From contig NZ_NQMR01000015.1 of the NCBI RefSeq assembly GCF_002276045.1, positions 1-64,000 of the forward strand: 64,000 bases of DNA, read 5' to 3'. Positions 44,665 through 54,108 of this stretch are shown piece by piece. The position numbers were made by a program, and so were the translations under genes. Below the pieces are notes generated by a model that was not told where the DNA came from, made no database searches, and saw only the letters and a list, made by a program, of their open reading frames with translations. The stretch is from Pseudoalteromonas sp. NBT06-2. GTDB lineage: Bacteria; Pseudomonadota; Gammaproteobacteria; Enterobacterales; Alteromonadaceae. The number at the start of each line of letters is the position of its first letter. The stretch's first letter is position 1.

Positions 44665-46401
44665 TTAATTTTTATATAATTCAGATTCATTTTGCCAGGC
44701 TTTACTGTGATAATCGTACAGTACACCTGAACCGAGTCTATTAACTTCAATAGACTTTATTTCATTAAAAAAGTTTCGTGGAAATATAAATGAAGCAAGG
44801 ATATATTCTTGACTTAGCCATTTTGATTCCACTGGTAGTTGCTGTAATTTTGCAATTCGGTTACTGGCACTTTGCCCTGAACGCGTTGCGATAGTCCAAC
44901 CCCATTGACCAAATGAAGGGATGTTTTGCTGATACTGCTCGACATGTAAAAATCCCGAAAACTTAACCGTTTTGGCGATGCTTAAAAAGGCATTTTTTGC
45001 ATGATAAGGGGAAGTAGACTGTATAGCCAAAGCACCATCTGGTGCTAGTAATTGACGTACCTGATTATAAAAATAATCACTATATAATTTATTTAAATCA
45101 GGGTGATTAGGATCTGGTAAATCTATGATGATAGTATCAAACTGCTTGCCTTGGTCTAATAATTTTTCGACTTCTAAAAAAGCATCTGTCGCGACTATGT
45201 GTGCTCTAGGATCGCTCATTGATTCTTCATTTAATTTAACTACGCGTTGTGTTATATATTCCGGTATTTCGAACTTATCACTAGAGAACTGCGTATTTTC
45301 AAAGCCAAAAAGCGAGAGTAATTGAGCATCTAAATCAACTAATGTTACTGATTTCACTGGCCATTTTAGCGTATCTCTTAGCGCTAACCCGTCTCCACCG
45401 CCAATAATTAAAATATTATCATGGCGATTTGATGCTGCCATTGCAGGATATACTAACATAGAATGATAAAGCTGTTCATCGGCACTAGAGAACTGTAAAC
45501 GCCCATTTAAAAAGAGATCTGTTATCGGTTCATTTTGATTTTTCAAAAAACGCTCTGTCACCACTAAGTGCTGATATTTTGTTGATTGTGAATAAATGAC
45601 TTTATCTTTATATAACACACTACTTAAATTTTTCATCCAAGTTGTGCCCATTACTAAAAGCAGGCTAAACAAAAATAATAATACAATATGGCAAACAAAT
45701 AAATATTTTGCATAACGAATATAAGTGCGATATTTAGCTAAAAATATAAACCCTGCGACTATATTAAATAAAGCAGTCCACGCAGCTGCTTGCATTATGG
45801 GCATGGATAACATGACTGAGACCCAAATAGCAGCGCCAATACCTGCACCAATATAATCTGCGCCATAAATCGTACCCGCATTATTTTCTAAAAATCGGCC
45901 ATAAACTTGTTGACGGACACGGGCGATAAGCGGAATTTCCATGCCAATTAATATACCTAAAATAAGTCCAAAAATATAAGGCATAAATTGTGCTATATCT
46001 TGCAGTTGTTCAAAAAGGTAACCATCTAATAATACATTGGGCGGTAAATTAAATGTTTCAGAAAGCGTATGGGGTAGGGTGTAACTAATAGCGATAAGAC
46101 TGGCAATAAATAAAATACAACTCATGCCTAGTAAAGCAATTAAAGCTTCAAGCCAAGCAAATGCAGTGAAAGCATCTTTAAACCAACGAGCCATAAAAGC
46201 ACCTATGCCCATAGCGACTATCATAGTGCCAATCATGGCGTATATTGCGCTTTCTACAGAGCCTAAAACACGGCCAGCATAATGTGAGAGTAAATATTCA
46301 TAAATTAATCCACACCCAGCTAAAATCGCCATTACAGTGATCAGTAAAATATCGTGAAACCATAAGGTCTGTTTTGAGTTTGTAACTGTTGCGGTATTCA
46401 A
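44665..46401 (-). CDS. Membrane protein with spermidine-synthase-like domain
   Basis: 578 residues. The N-terminal part (about 1-250) has seven or more membrane segments; the C-terminal part has a methyltransferase-like Rossmann fold with the spermidine synthase SAM-binding pattern NILIIGGGDGLALRDTLKW and ESMSDPRAHIVATDAFLEV, then FDTIIIDLPDPNHP. Such fused polyamine-synthase-like proteins occur in PspA/DUF350/ATP-grasp clusters. The reaction may be aminopropyl transfer to an unknown acceptor; the usual ATP-grasp partner (YjfC-like) is not seen here. Confidence 0.8.
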   Translation of the reverse strand: MNTATVTNSKQTLWFHDILLITVMAILAGCGLIYEYLLSHYAGRVLGSVESAIYAMIGTMIVAMGIGAFMARWFKDAFTAFAWLEALIALLGMSCILFIASLIAISYTLPHTLSETFNLPPNVLLDGYLFEQLQDIAQFMPYIFGLILGILIGMEIPLIARVRQQVYGRFLENNAGTIYGADYIGAGIGAAIWVSVMLSMPIMQAAAWTALFNIVAGFIFLAKYRTYIRYAKYLFVCHIVLLFLFSLLLVMGTTWMKNLSSVLYKDKVIYSQSTKYQHLVVTERFLKNQNEPITDLFLNGRLQFSSADEQLYHSMLVYPAMAASNRHDNILIIGGGDGLALRDTLKWPVKSVTLVDLDAQLLSLFGFENTQFSSDKFEIPEYITQRVVKLNEESMSDPRAHIVATDAFLEVEKLLDQGKQFDTIIIDLPDPNHPDLNKLYSDYFYNQVRQLLAPDGALAIQSTSPYHAKNAFLSIAKTVKFSGFLHVEQYQQNIPSFGQWGWTIATRSGQSASNRIAKLQQLPVESKWLSQEYILASFIFPRNFFNEIKSIEVNRLGSGVLYDYHSKAWQNESELYKN

Positions 46402-46432
46402 TAGGGTTTAGACTCAGATCAATTAGACAGAA

Positions 46433-46467
46433 ATAGCTCATGAGTGTTTGTTACTCCCATGAGCTAT
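46433..46467 (-). terminator. Hairpin between DUF350 and spermidine-synthase-like genes
   Basis: ATAGCTCATG and CATGAGCTAT form a 10-bp stem with an additional AGT/ACT pair inside. It may end transcription of the DUF350 genes or act as a partial terminator in a longer operon. Confidence 0.55.
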
Positions 46468-46481
46468 GAAAGGGTAAGGTT

Positions 46482-47372
46482 TTAATTACCTAATAAAGTC
46501 GCCATAGTTAAACCAATAGCAAATGACGTTGTTGCTGATATCGCTGCAACACCAACATTTTTTTGACGATTTACCTCATCTGAAATATTAGTGCCAGATA
46601 AAATGATTTTTATTGTGATTAAATGCAAAATAATAAACATCACTAGGCTGAATACTGCAGCAGCTGCCCAATAAATTAAGCTCATATTTATATTTTCTGC
46701 GTTATAAGGTGCAATACCCGTTGCAGCTGTTATAGCTAAACCACTACCAATTAAAAATCCAGCATAACGCACGCCCACAGCTAAGTTATTATCTTTAATT
46801 GCTTGTTGTAGACAATCACCATTTTTATTTGTGCGTTTGAATAATTGAACACGATACTGGCTTACTAATAACATAATAATATTTCCAATAAAAAATGCAG
46901 CAATTACGATTGGGAGACCATGCCAGCCTTCAGTTAAAACCCAAATAAGTGCAGAACGAATAAGGATTGCAACAGTAACAATATGACCAAATTCAATTAA
47001 TGCAGCAGTCACATTACCTTTGACAATTTCATCATGTAAATCGACTTTACGTAAAGCGACTTTATCTTGGAAAAAGTGACCAAGTTTGATTAATGCAATC
47101 CCCACTAAGCCGTAACCAGCCATTTGCATTGCTTCTTCAAGTAAAGTATCGGCAAAGTTTCCGTTTGTAATACCCGTTAAAACAATGGCTAAACCTGCTA
47201 AACCTGCAGCAAAACTTAAACCAAAAGCAAAATTGTCACGTTTGGTGATCTCATCATTGGCATGTAAGTTTGAGACCCAACCTTTAATTAGTTTTAAACT
47301 TACAAATAAAGCGATGATGACGATAAAGTCTATGGCGAGTGCTTGGGCTGTCCATAATGTTAATCCGTTCAT
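46482..47372 (-). CDS. DUF350 family membrane protein (YjfL-like, duplicated)
   Basis: 296 residues with eight or so hydrophobic segments. Two DUF350 units are visible: FGLSFAAGLAGLAIVLTGIT in the first half and GVRYAGFLIGSGLAITAATG in the second. YjfL of E. coli has one unit. The family is a small membrane protein found with PspA, polyamine-synthase-like and ATP-grasp genes. Transport or channel activity is suspected but not shown. It lies between the lipoprotein gene and the spermidine-synthase-like gene. Confidence 0.8.
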   Translation of the reverse strand: MNGLTLWTAQALAIDFIVIIALFVSLKLIKGWVSNLHANDEITKRDNFAFGLSFAAGLAGLAIVLTGITNGNFADTLLEEAMQMAGYGLVGIALIKLGHFFQDKVALRKVDLHDEIVKGNVTAALIEFGHIVTVAILIRSALIWVLTEGWHGLPIVIAAFFIGNIIMLLVSQYRVQLFKRTNKNGDCLQQAIKDNNLAVGVRYAGFLIGSGLAITAATGIAPYNAENINMSLIYWAAAAVFSLVMFIILHLITIKIILSGTNISDEVNRQKNVGVAAISATTSFAIGLTMATLLGN

Positions 47373-47430
47373 TTTATATTCTCCAAAAAAATTCTTTAAT
47401 TAAATTCGTTAATACCAGTATTTTTATTGA

Positions 47431-48384
47431 TTATTTTCCGCGGCTTACGCCACGTGAAGTACGACTTGAGCTATTGCGAACAGAGCCTGAGCTCTTTGAG
47501 TAACTACTTTTTGAATAACTACTTCTTGTTTTTACTGGGGTATAACTACTTCTACTTAAGCTTGATGCGCCTGCGCGTTTTTTAGCATAGGGACTCGTAA
47601 ACTGTTTTCCTTGGCGCTTATATGATTGCTTAGTACGAGTTTCAATTTTTTGCTGTGTTTTATATTGATTTTTACTGGTATAACGTGAGCGGCCATAGTC
47701 ATTATAATAACTGTAGCGACGCTTTCTGCTCCACCTGTCATAGCTCACACCACCAACCACATCACCAAGCATACGGTACATACCATACCATTGCCAAAAA
47801 CTAGTACCGCTTGAGTTGGTTTGCCAATTACCATAATTAGGATTACCTATCATTTGGCTACCCGCACCTAAATTTTCACCTTGGTTCGCTGCATTTTCAG
47901 CTTGTTGGCTGATTGCACCGACGCGTGCGAGATTGCCTTCTGACATATCAGCTAATACATTTAACGGATCGGTTAAAGCGTCGCCAAATAAGCTTAGTTT
48001 GGCAGCTTCTTTGATTTTGGCTAAACGATCTAATTGAATAAACGCATTATCTAAGGTGATAGGCTCATTTTTTATATCATTTAAGCGTGTTGTTAAACCT
48101 TGAAATAATGGGCCTTGCGTCGTGGCATCTTGTGCAACTAGGTTACTTATTTGAGATAGTTTTGGGATGTTACTTTGTAAGTAACTATCATATTCTTTTA
48201 GCAATTTAGCATTTCGGATGTAATTGTTATCCAGTGCTTTTTTTAAGCTTTCAATTTTTAATTCAGTTGAGGTTATTTCTAACTGAACTGATTTTTGAGC
48301 TTGTTCTTCTTTAGATTCACAGCCTAACAGAAACAGTGAAAAGCAAAAAAAACTAAATAGCTTCCAGGCATTAAAATTCGACAT
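47431..48384 (-). CDS. Lipoprotein with Ser/Arg/Tyr-rich C-terminus
   Basis: 317 residues. Lipoprotein signal (KLFSFFCFSLFLLGCES, lipobox LLGC), a helical region (about 25-145), a short GQGENLGAG linker and then a low-complexity tail of about 110 residues dominated by Ser, Arg, Tyr and Lys (SRYTSKNQYKTQQ, RSSYSKSSYSKSSGS). The tail is strongly basic and may bind envelope polymers. It is the first gene of the run toward the DUF350 gene. Family not recognised; DUF1190/YgiB-like proteins with Ser-rich tails occupy the same place in related clusters. Confidence 0.7.
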   Translation of the reverse strand: MSNFNAWKLFSFFCFSLFLLGCESKEEQAQKSVQLEITSTELKIESLKKALDNNYIRNAKLLKEYDSYLQSNIPKLSQISNLVAQDATTQGPLFQGLTTRLNDIKNEPITLDNAFIQLDRLAKIKEAAKLSLFGDALTDPLNVLADMSEGNLARVGAISQQAENAANQGENLGAGSQMIGNPNYGNWQTNSSGTSFWQWYGMYRMLGDVVGGVSYDRWSRKRRYSYYNDYGRSRYTSKNQYKTQQKIETRTKQSYKRQGKQFTSPYAKKRAGASSLSRSSYTPVKTRSSYSKSSYSKSSGSVRNSSSRTSRGVSRGK

Positions 48385-48522
48385 TCATTGTCACCTTTTA
48401 TCAGCATTAATTTATAGAGATTATTGAATGACCTTAGTTTTGCATAACCCAGAATTTAAACCAAGTTTTTTGAATCTAATAATGTAAATAGATATTTTTA
48501 GGAGATATAGGTCGGTTAAATT

Positions 48523-48551
48523 AGATAGCTAATCTAGTCGATTAGCTATCT
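48523..48551 (-). terminator. Terminator of the second RND operon
   Basis: AGATAGCTAATC-TAGTC-GATTAGCTATCT has perfect 12-bp arms just after the pump stop on the minus strand. Confidence 0.75.
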
Positions 48552-48557
48552 AGATGT

Positions 48558-51500
48558 TTAATTAGAAGATATAACTGCGCTACTCGTAACTATTACAGCT
48601 TTGTTTTTTCTTCCCTTCATTAATTTAAATGCAACGGGTACAAAGTAGAATGATAAAATAGTTGTTAGTGCTGTACCGCCAGCTATCGAAACTGCAAATG
48701 GCGGCCAAAACCCGCCTCCAGCTAATATCAGTGGCATAAAACCGCCAACTGTAGTGATAGTGGTTGAGGTAATATGGCGAGAGCTGGTCATTACTGCTGC
48801 TATTATTTTATTTTGATCTGTGCCTGCATCAGTGGCACGTAATTCGGATAAAATAACAATAGCGGCATTTATCGCTAGTCCCATTAAACCAAGCAGCCCT
48901 ATGATCACGGTAAAGCCAAAAGGGAACCCACCGAGATAAACACTTAGCAAGCCTAACATGGCAGCTTGAATCGCATTTATGATAATCAATAATGTAGTTG
49001 TAAAAGAATTAAAAGATACAACAAGTACCGTTAGCAGCAATACTGCTATGATGCCAACTGATGCAATTAATTGGCTCACAGCTTCGTTACGTTTTTGAGA
49101 CTCCCCACCAATTTCTAACTGATAACCCGGTGGTAATCTAAAGTCAGAATTAGTTAGAATCTCTTGAAAATCACTTAATACAGACTGTGGAATAATGCCT
49201 GTTTTTAAATAACCTTCAACGACGTTTACACGTTCGCCATTTCGACGTTCAATACTGCCTCTTGATGGTTTTAAACTCAGTTCGGTAAAGGCTTCAACAT
49301 TTAATGACTGATTTGCTAAAAAGTTAGTGGAATTAAGTGCCAATGTTGAGCTTCTATCTACGTCAGAGACTCTTACTCTCACAGGAATTGTTTCAGTTTG
49401 TTCGATTATACTACCAGCGATAAGACCATGATATTGAGACTGTAATTGACTGGCTAAATCATTTAGGGTTAAGCCACTTTGTTTTAATGCAATTTCATCG
49501 GCTTTTAACCAAAGTTTCGGATTTCCAGATATTAAAGTAGAGCGTGTTTGAATTATATTTTCGTGTGCAATTAACAATGTACGCAGTTCTAATCCGAGTA
49601 CATTTAATGTATCAAGATTAGGACCGTAAATTCGCATTTCTATTGGTGCATTAAACGGAGGGCCTTGTTCTAATTTTCTCACTATAATTTGAGCTTGGGG
49701 GAATGCGATATCAAGTGCTGTTTGTAGCTCTGGAATAAGTTTATTTGCAACTTTAAAATCTGGTACTTTAACCATCGCTTGTGCATAATTAGTGGCACCT
49801 CGACTTCTGGGTTTTATATTGTAATAAAAGCTAGGAAAGTTATTGCCTATCATCCAATCTAATTTTTCGATACCTTTAAATTGCTTAATAAAACGATCGA
49901 CTTCTAAAGTGGTTTGTTTGGTATTAGCGATACTACTGTTAGGCGATAATCGCATTTCTATATGAAACATGTCACGATCAGATGGAGGGAAAAACTGTTC
50001 AGTAAGTTGACCTGCACTGAAAAAACCTAAAGCAGGTAAAATAAAAACTAAAGCTAAAGTGCGCTTCGGATGGTTTAAACTCCATTTTAATGAAGCTGAA
50101 AACTTTTCAGATAATTTAGGTAGGCGAATGCCTCTGCCCCAAATTGTATTAGGTTCATTGCCATTAATAAATTGACCTGCAAATACGGCTATTAAGGTAT
50201 GAGAAATTAAATATGAACCAATTAAAGCAAAGATAACACTTAAGGCTATGCCACCAACAAATTCACCAGCAGGTCCTGGCATAAGTACGATTGGTGTAAA
50301 AGCTAATATAGTGGTGAGAGTTGAGCCTAATAATGGCATCCAAAAGTGTGATACCGCGGTTTGGACTGCTTTTAACGCTGGGTATCCTTGTTGACGATAT
50401 CTTTGAATAGAATCTGTCATTACAATTGCGTTATCAACCATGATACCAAGTGCAACAACCAAGCCTGTTACTGACATTTGGTGTATTGGTAAACCGTAAT
50501 ATTGCATAGTGACCAATGTAAATAAAACTGTCAACGGTAATGCTGTTCCCACTATGATAGCGGCTTTAAAACCTAAAGTGAGCATGAGTACTGATAAAAT
50601 TATAATGAAACCAACCAAGATATTATCGATAAGTTCGCCCAATCTATTTTCAGTATATTGTTGCTGATTAAAAATATCTTTTAATTGAATTTGTTCGGGC
50701 AAGTTTTGTAAAAATAGTTTTTTGCTTTCATCTACACTTTTTGAAAATTTATCAATACGAAGACCTGGTAACATGCGTGCCGCAACATAAATCCCTGGTT
50801 GACCATTAATTAACGCAATATCAAATTCAGGTGTTTTAATAGATTTTTTGATGCTAGCTAGGTCGGATAATTGATATTGGCTGCCAGTTTCTGTGCTGAT
50901 TAGTGGTATTTGTTCTATACGAGTAATCGAATCAAAAGCACCTATTAATTCTAATTGAATTTGTGTTTGATTGTTGATTAAAGTACCTGCGGCCACTTTA
51001 GCATCTGCGCCTTGAAGTGCATTTGCAATCTGTTGGATTGAAATGTTGGCAAGGGCTGCTTTATGCGCATTGATTTTGACTAAGACTTCTTCTTCGGGTT
51101 TTCCAAAAAAATGGACTACTTCTACACCTGAAACATTGCGTAACTTGCTTTGTAACTCTTTAGCATAACGGTTGATTACAGCTAATGATACTTCTGGACT
51201 ATTGCCTGTTAAGGCAAATATTCGCGTGTAAGCATAACCTTTTTCGTCATCTAATTGGGGAGTACTTGCTTGAGGTGGTAAATATGGCTGTACATCTGCT
51301 AATAAATCTCTTAATCGTGACCAAATAGGGATGGGGTCAATGACACTGTCTTTTAACTCTATACTTAACACAGAAATACCTGGTCGAGATGTTGAAACGA
51401 TGAGTTTTATTTCTTGTTGGGCTTTTAATTTTTGTTCCAATATTTCACTTAACTGTACTTCAACACGTTCTGCACTGGCACCGGGCAAAAAAGTGGTCAC

Positions 51501-51632
51501 AGAAGAAAAACGATTGGTGATCCTTGGATCTTCAGTTCTGGGTAAACTATTGATTGCAGCAAAACCACTGACACATAATAAAACAATCATTAATGCTTGT
51601 AGGCGAGGGTGTTCAAATAAATATTTGATCAT
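48558..51632 (-). CDS. RND efflux transporter, second system
   Basis: 1024 residues. Starts MIKYLFEHPRLQALMIVLLC with the first membrane helix, then periplasmic PN/PC domains, the TM4 motif GLVVALGIMVDNAIVMTDSI near residue 395 with the proton-relay Asp, and the second block GLLGLMGLAINAAIVILSEL. It overlaps the adaptor gene by four bases (ATGA). The N-terminal sequence and length fit the HAE1-like branch of efflux pumps with a TetR regulator next to them. Substrates are unknown. Confidence 0.9.
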   Translation of the reverse strand: MIKYLFEHPRLQALMIVLLCVSGFAAINSLPRTEDPRITNRFSSVTTFLPGASAERVEVQLSEILEQKLKAQQEIKLIVSTSRPGISVLSIELKDSVIDPIPIWSRLRDLLADVQPYLPPQASTPQLDDEKGYAYTRIFALTGNSPEVSLAVINRYAKELQSKLRNVSGVEVVHFFGKPEEEVLVKINAHKAALANISIQQIANALQGADAKVAAGTLINNQTQIQLELIGAFDSITRIEQIPLISTETGSQYQLSDLASIKKSIKTPEFDIALINGQPGIYVAARMLPGLRIDKFSKSVDESKKLFLQNLPEQIQLKDIFNQQQYTENRLGELIDNILVGFIIILSVLMLTLGFKAAIIVGTALPLTVLFTLVTMQYYGLPIHQMSVTGLVVALGIMVDNAIVMTDSIQRYRQQGYPALKAVQTAVSHFWMPLLGSTLTTILAFTPIVLMPGPAGEFVGGIALSVIFALIGSYLISHTLIAVFAGQFINGNEPNTIWGRGIRLPKLSEKFSASLKWSLNHPKRTLALVFILPALGFFSAGQLTEQFFPPSDRDMFHIEMRLSPNSSIANTKQTTLEVDRFIKQFKGIEKLDWMIGNNFPSFYYNIKPRSRGATNYAQAMVKVPDFKVANKLIPELQTALDIAFPQAQIIVRKLEQGPPFNAPIEMRIYGPNLDTLNVLGLELRTLLIAHENIIQTRSTLISGNPKLWLKADEIALKQSGLTLNDLASQLQSQYHGLIAGSIIEQTETIPVRVRVSDVDRSSTLALNSTNFLANQSLNVEAFTELSLKPSRGSIERRNGERVNVVEGYLKTGIIPQSVLSDFQEILTNSDFRLPPGYQLEIGGESQKRNEAVSQLIASVGIIAVLLLTVLVVSFNSFTTTLLIIINAIQAAMLGLLSVYLGGFPFGFTVIIGLLGLMGLAINAAIVILSELRATDAGTDQNKIIAAVMTSSRHITSTTITTVGGFMPLILAGGGFWPPFAVSIAGGTALTTILSFYFVPVAFKLMKGRKNKAVIVTSSAVISSN

Positions 51633-52717
51633 TTCAACTTACCTTCTAGCTTAACTTTACTAGCAAGCGTGGTATTAACAATATTGACGGCAATGTTAGT
51701 GCTTACTTTATGTAAACCGCTAGCGACTATTTTACTTTTATCGGGTAAAGCTGCACTGACATAAGCATTTTTACCATCGGTATATATCACTTCGACTATT
51801 GTTGGTTTTAAACGTGCAGTATTTTCTTGTTGGTTTATATGATAAATATTCCAAGTCCCGCGAATACCATCTGTTAATGCTGATAACGGTATCCAATAAC
51901 CTAAAGCATGTTTATTTTGTTTAATTTTAAGTCGTGCAACTTGTCCAGCATAAACTGTTACATCGTCGGGTATAGCAAACCTCATTAATAAGGTATGTGA
52001 AATGGGATCTATCTCAGCTCCTGTGCTGAGGGCTTTTGCTTTATACTCTTTGCCAGAAATAATGACTGGCATATAAGGTTTTATTGTTTGTTTCAAATGC
52101 TGTGGCACACCTACTTGAATTTGATTATGACCATTTTTTAATAAACGAATAACAGGGGTGCCAGGGGCTACAATCTCCCCGATAGAAACAAAACGTTGTC
52201 CTAAAACACCATCGAATGGGGCTTTTAGGTGAGATTTTTCAATTTGAAGGTCTACACCCGAAATAGCGGCTTGAACTTCACTTTTACTCGCTTGGAATAC
52301 ATTTATTTGCGTATTGATTTGATCTAAACTTTGCTCAGCAGAATAGTTTTGTTTTTGTAATTTATCTAGCCTTTTAAGATCTAATTGAGCTAGAGATAAC
52401 TCGGCTTCAATACGTTTCAAGCTTGCTTGAAGTTTTTGCTTTTCAATTTCGAGTAAGCTGGTATCTAAAGTGATGAGGTGAGTGTTTTTGGTGACTTTAT
52501 CACCTTGGTCAAAATCAATGCTCTTAATCTTTCCTGCAAACTCAAATGCTAACTTGGCATCCTGCTGCTTAATAACTCTTCCACTAAAATGACGCTCTAC
52601 TTGATAATATTCCATTTGTTGTAATGTTAGAGCTTCAATATTTATAATATTTTCAGCACTAAAAGCGCTAAAACTTGCAATAAAAAAAGTAAAAATAGCA
52701 ACTAGTTGATTTTTCAT
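51629..52717 (-). CDS. RND efflux membrane fusion protein, second system
   Basis: 362 residues with signal peptide (LVAIFTFFIASFSAFSAE). Lipoyl half (KIKSIDFDQGDKVTKNTHLI), a short helical hairpin (about 85-150), second lipoyl half (SHLKAPFDGVLGQRFVSIGE), then the beta-barrel. It is the first gene of the pair and its stop overlaps the pump ATG. A MITE-like element starts 31 bp upstream of its ATG, which may have replaced its promoter. Confidence 0.9.
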   Translation of the reverse strand: MKNQLVAIFTFFIASFSAFSAENIINIEALTLQQMEYYQVERHFSGRVIKQQDAKLAFEFAGKIKSIDFDQGDKVTKNTHLITLDTSLLEIEKQKLQASLKRIEAELSLAQLDLKRLDKLQKQNYSAEQSLDQINTQINVFQASKSEVQAAISGVDLQIEKSHLKAPFDGVLGQRFVSIGEIVAPGTPVIRLLKNGHNQIQVGVPQHLKQTIKPYMPVIISGKEYKAKALSTGAEIDPISHTLLMRFAIPDDVTVYAGQVARLKIKQNKHALGYWIPLSALTDGIRGTWNIYHINQQENTARLKPTIVEVIYTDGKNAYVSAALPDKSKIVASGLHKVSTNIAVNIVNTTLASKVKLEGKLK

Positions 52718-52748
52718 TTTGCGTTCCTTGTGAAAAAAGTGATATCTA

Positions 52749-53003
52749 TACCCAAACTACTTCAGGATAAGAATTTCAGTTGGAATTAAAAAAAATTAGA
52801 CAAAGCATTGATAGCAGTGGTGCTTCCTGGTTAAAATCAATGCCATGACATAAATATATTTAAATCAATATCTTAATTGTATCAAAGACACTTAATCTCT
52901 ACATTCAAACTTATAAAAAGAGAACAACCATTTCTACAAAGTTGTGCCTTGATATTAAGCATCTGTGAAACGCTGAATTCTGCATCTTGAGGTAGCTTGG
53001 GTA
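52749..53003. mobile_element. MITE-like element, copy 2 (about 255 bp)
   Basis: Ends are TACCCAAACTACTTCAGGAT and ATCTTGAGGTAGCTTGGGTA, imperfect inverted repeats of the same type as copy 1 at 819-1128. The left inner part (reverse complement AATTCCAACTGAAATTC) and the right inner part (TGCCTTGATATTAAGC) both resemble the right inner part of copy 1. No coding sequence inside. It fills most of the gap between the second RND operon and its TetR gene. Confidence 0.7.
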
Positions 53004-53054
53004 CATGCTCCAATATGCTGCCGCTTGTGCCTTGAAGTAGATTGGTTATCATAT

Positions 53055-53109
53055 TAGACTGCTAAGTCTAGGGTAACTATAAAACAATCAAACTAGACTG
53101 TCCAGTCTA
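53055..53109. promoter_or_regulatory. Pair of TetR operators before tetR gene 2
   Basis: TAGACT-GCTA-AGTCTA (53055-53070) and TAGACTG-TC-CAGTCTA (53094-53109) are two perfect palindromes with the same half-site, 24 bases apart. They lie 25-80 bp before the TetR start and should bind the encoded repressor. Confidence 0.75.
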
Positions 53110-53134
53110 TTTTTGGGGTTGGAGTTTTTTATAA

Positions 53135-53752
53135 ATGGTAGCAAGTGAAGTAGAATCTAAGCGCAGTAAGTCACAGTTAAAACGTGATCAAATAATTGAA
53201 TCGGCAACTAAATTATTTATTGAGCAAGGTTATCCAAATACCAGTATGGATAAAGTAGCTAAAGAAGCTGGTGTATCTAAGCAAACGGTTTATAGTCACT
53301 TTAAAGATAAGGAATCTTTATTTGTTGAAACGGTAGGAGCCCGTTGTGCTACATCTGAATTTCACGGACAGCTGTATCATGCTGAACATTCTTTAGAAGA
53401 TAATTTATTTAAAATAATCAAAACTTTTAGCGATTTAATTTTATCTGACGATGCAATTCAAGTTTATACTACCTGTGTGGCTCATAGAGAAGAACATCCT
53501 CAATTAGGAGCATGCTTTTATTGTGCCGGACCTAGAATGATTCAAGATCAAGTGAGTGAATGTTTAAGCTTAGTTTCAGATGCAGGTCAGCTAGATATAT
53601 CGAATACACGTTTTGCTACTTTACAGTTGCTAGGTATGGTTCAAGGTGATTGGCATTTGAAGCGTACTTTAGGACACATTAGTGAAGATACAGCGCCTAG
53701 CGATGACTATTTAAAAGACAGTATTAAGCGTTTTATTAAAGCATATACTTAG
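53135..53752 (+). CDS. TetR/AcrR family regulator of the second RND system
   Basis: 205 residues. N-terminal HTH: NTSMDKVAKEAGVSKQTVYS, then HFKDKESLF, near residues 35-65; the C-terminal region has a ligand-binding fold with AefR-like features (TCVAHREEHPQLGACFYCAG). The two palindromes upstream probably mediate autorepression. It is divergent from the RND operon but 417 bp away, with a MITE between. Control of the pump is likely but may now be disturbed. Confidence 0.85.
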   Translation: MVASEVESKRSKSQLKRDQIIESATKLFIEQGYPNTSMDKVAKEAGVSKQTVYSHFKDKESLFVETVGARCATSEFHGQLYHAEHSLEDNLFKIIKTFSDLILSDDAIQVYTTCVAHREEHPQLGACFYCAGPRMIQDQVSECLSLVSDAGQLDISNTRFATLQLLGMVQGDWHLKRTLGHISEDTAPSDDYLKDSIKRFIKAYT

Positions 53753-54108
53753 TGTGATAAAACTAAACCCTAACATTAAAATAGTATGGTATATAATTTA
53801 TGAACTCAAATCTATTTTAAAAATTACTGGCATCGGATAACTGAGCTGGAATGAAAGTATGCTTAATGAATTAGATTGCTGAATCTTTATAAGATATTTG
53901 TTGTGAAGTTTTGTGCACTGATGTGACTTCGCAGCAATGTGTAAAATACGAACATAGCTGTTGCCTAAATTTTATTGAAATATCTGAATGTGTTTTGAGA
54001 TACCTATTTTAAAATTAATTTTTAATCTTATTTCGTCGCTAATATAAGATGATTGTGGTCAATAATCATTGACCACTTCAAGAAGCTAAAAATATAAACA
54101 GTTAATAA
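53753..54108. other. 356-bp gap with one hairpin
   Basis: No reading frame or RNA gene recognised. GTGGTCAAT-AATC-ATTGACCAC (54055-54076) is a perfect 9-bp stem, 33 bp after the helicase stop on the minus strand; it lacks a T-run but may be the helicase terminator. Confidence 0.5.
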
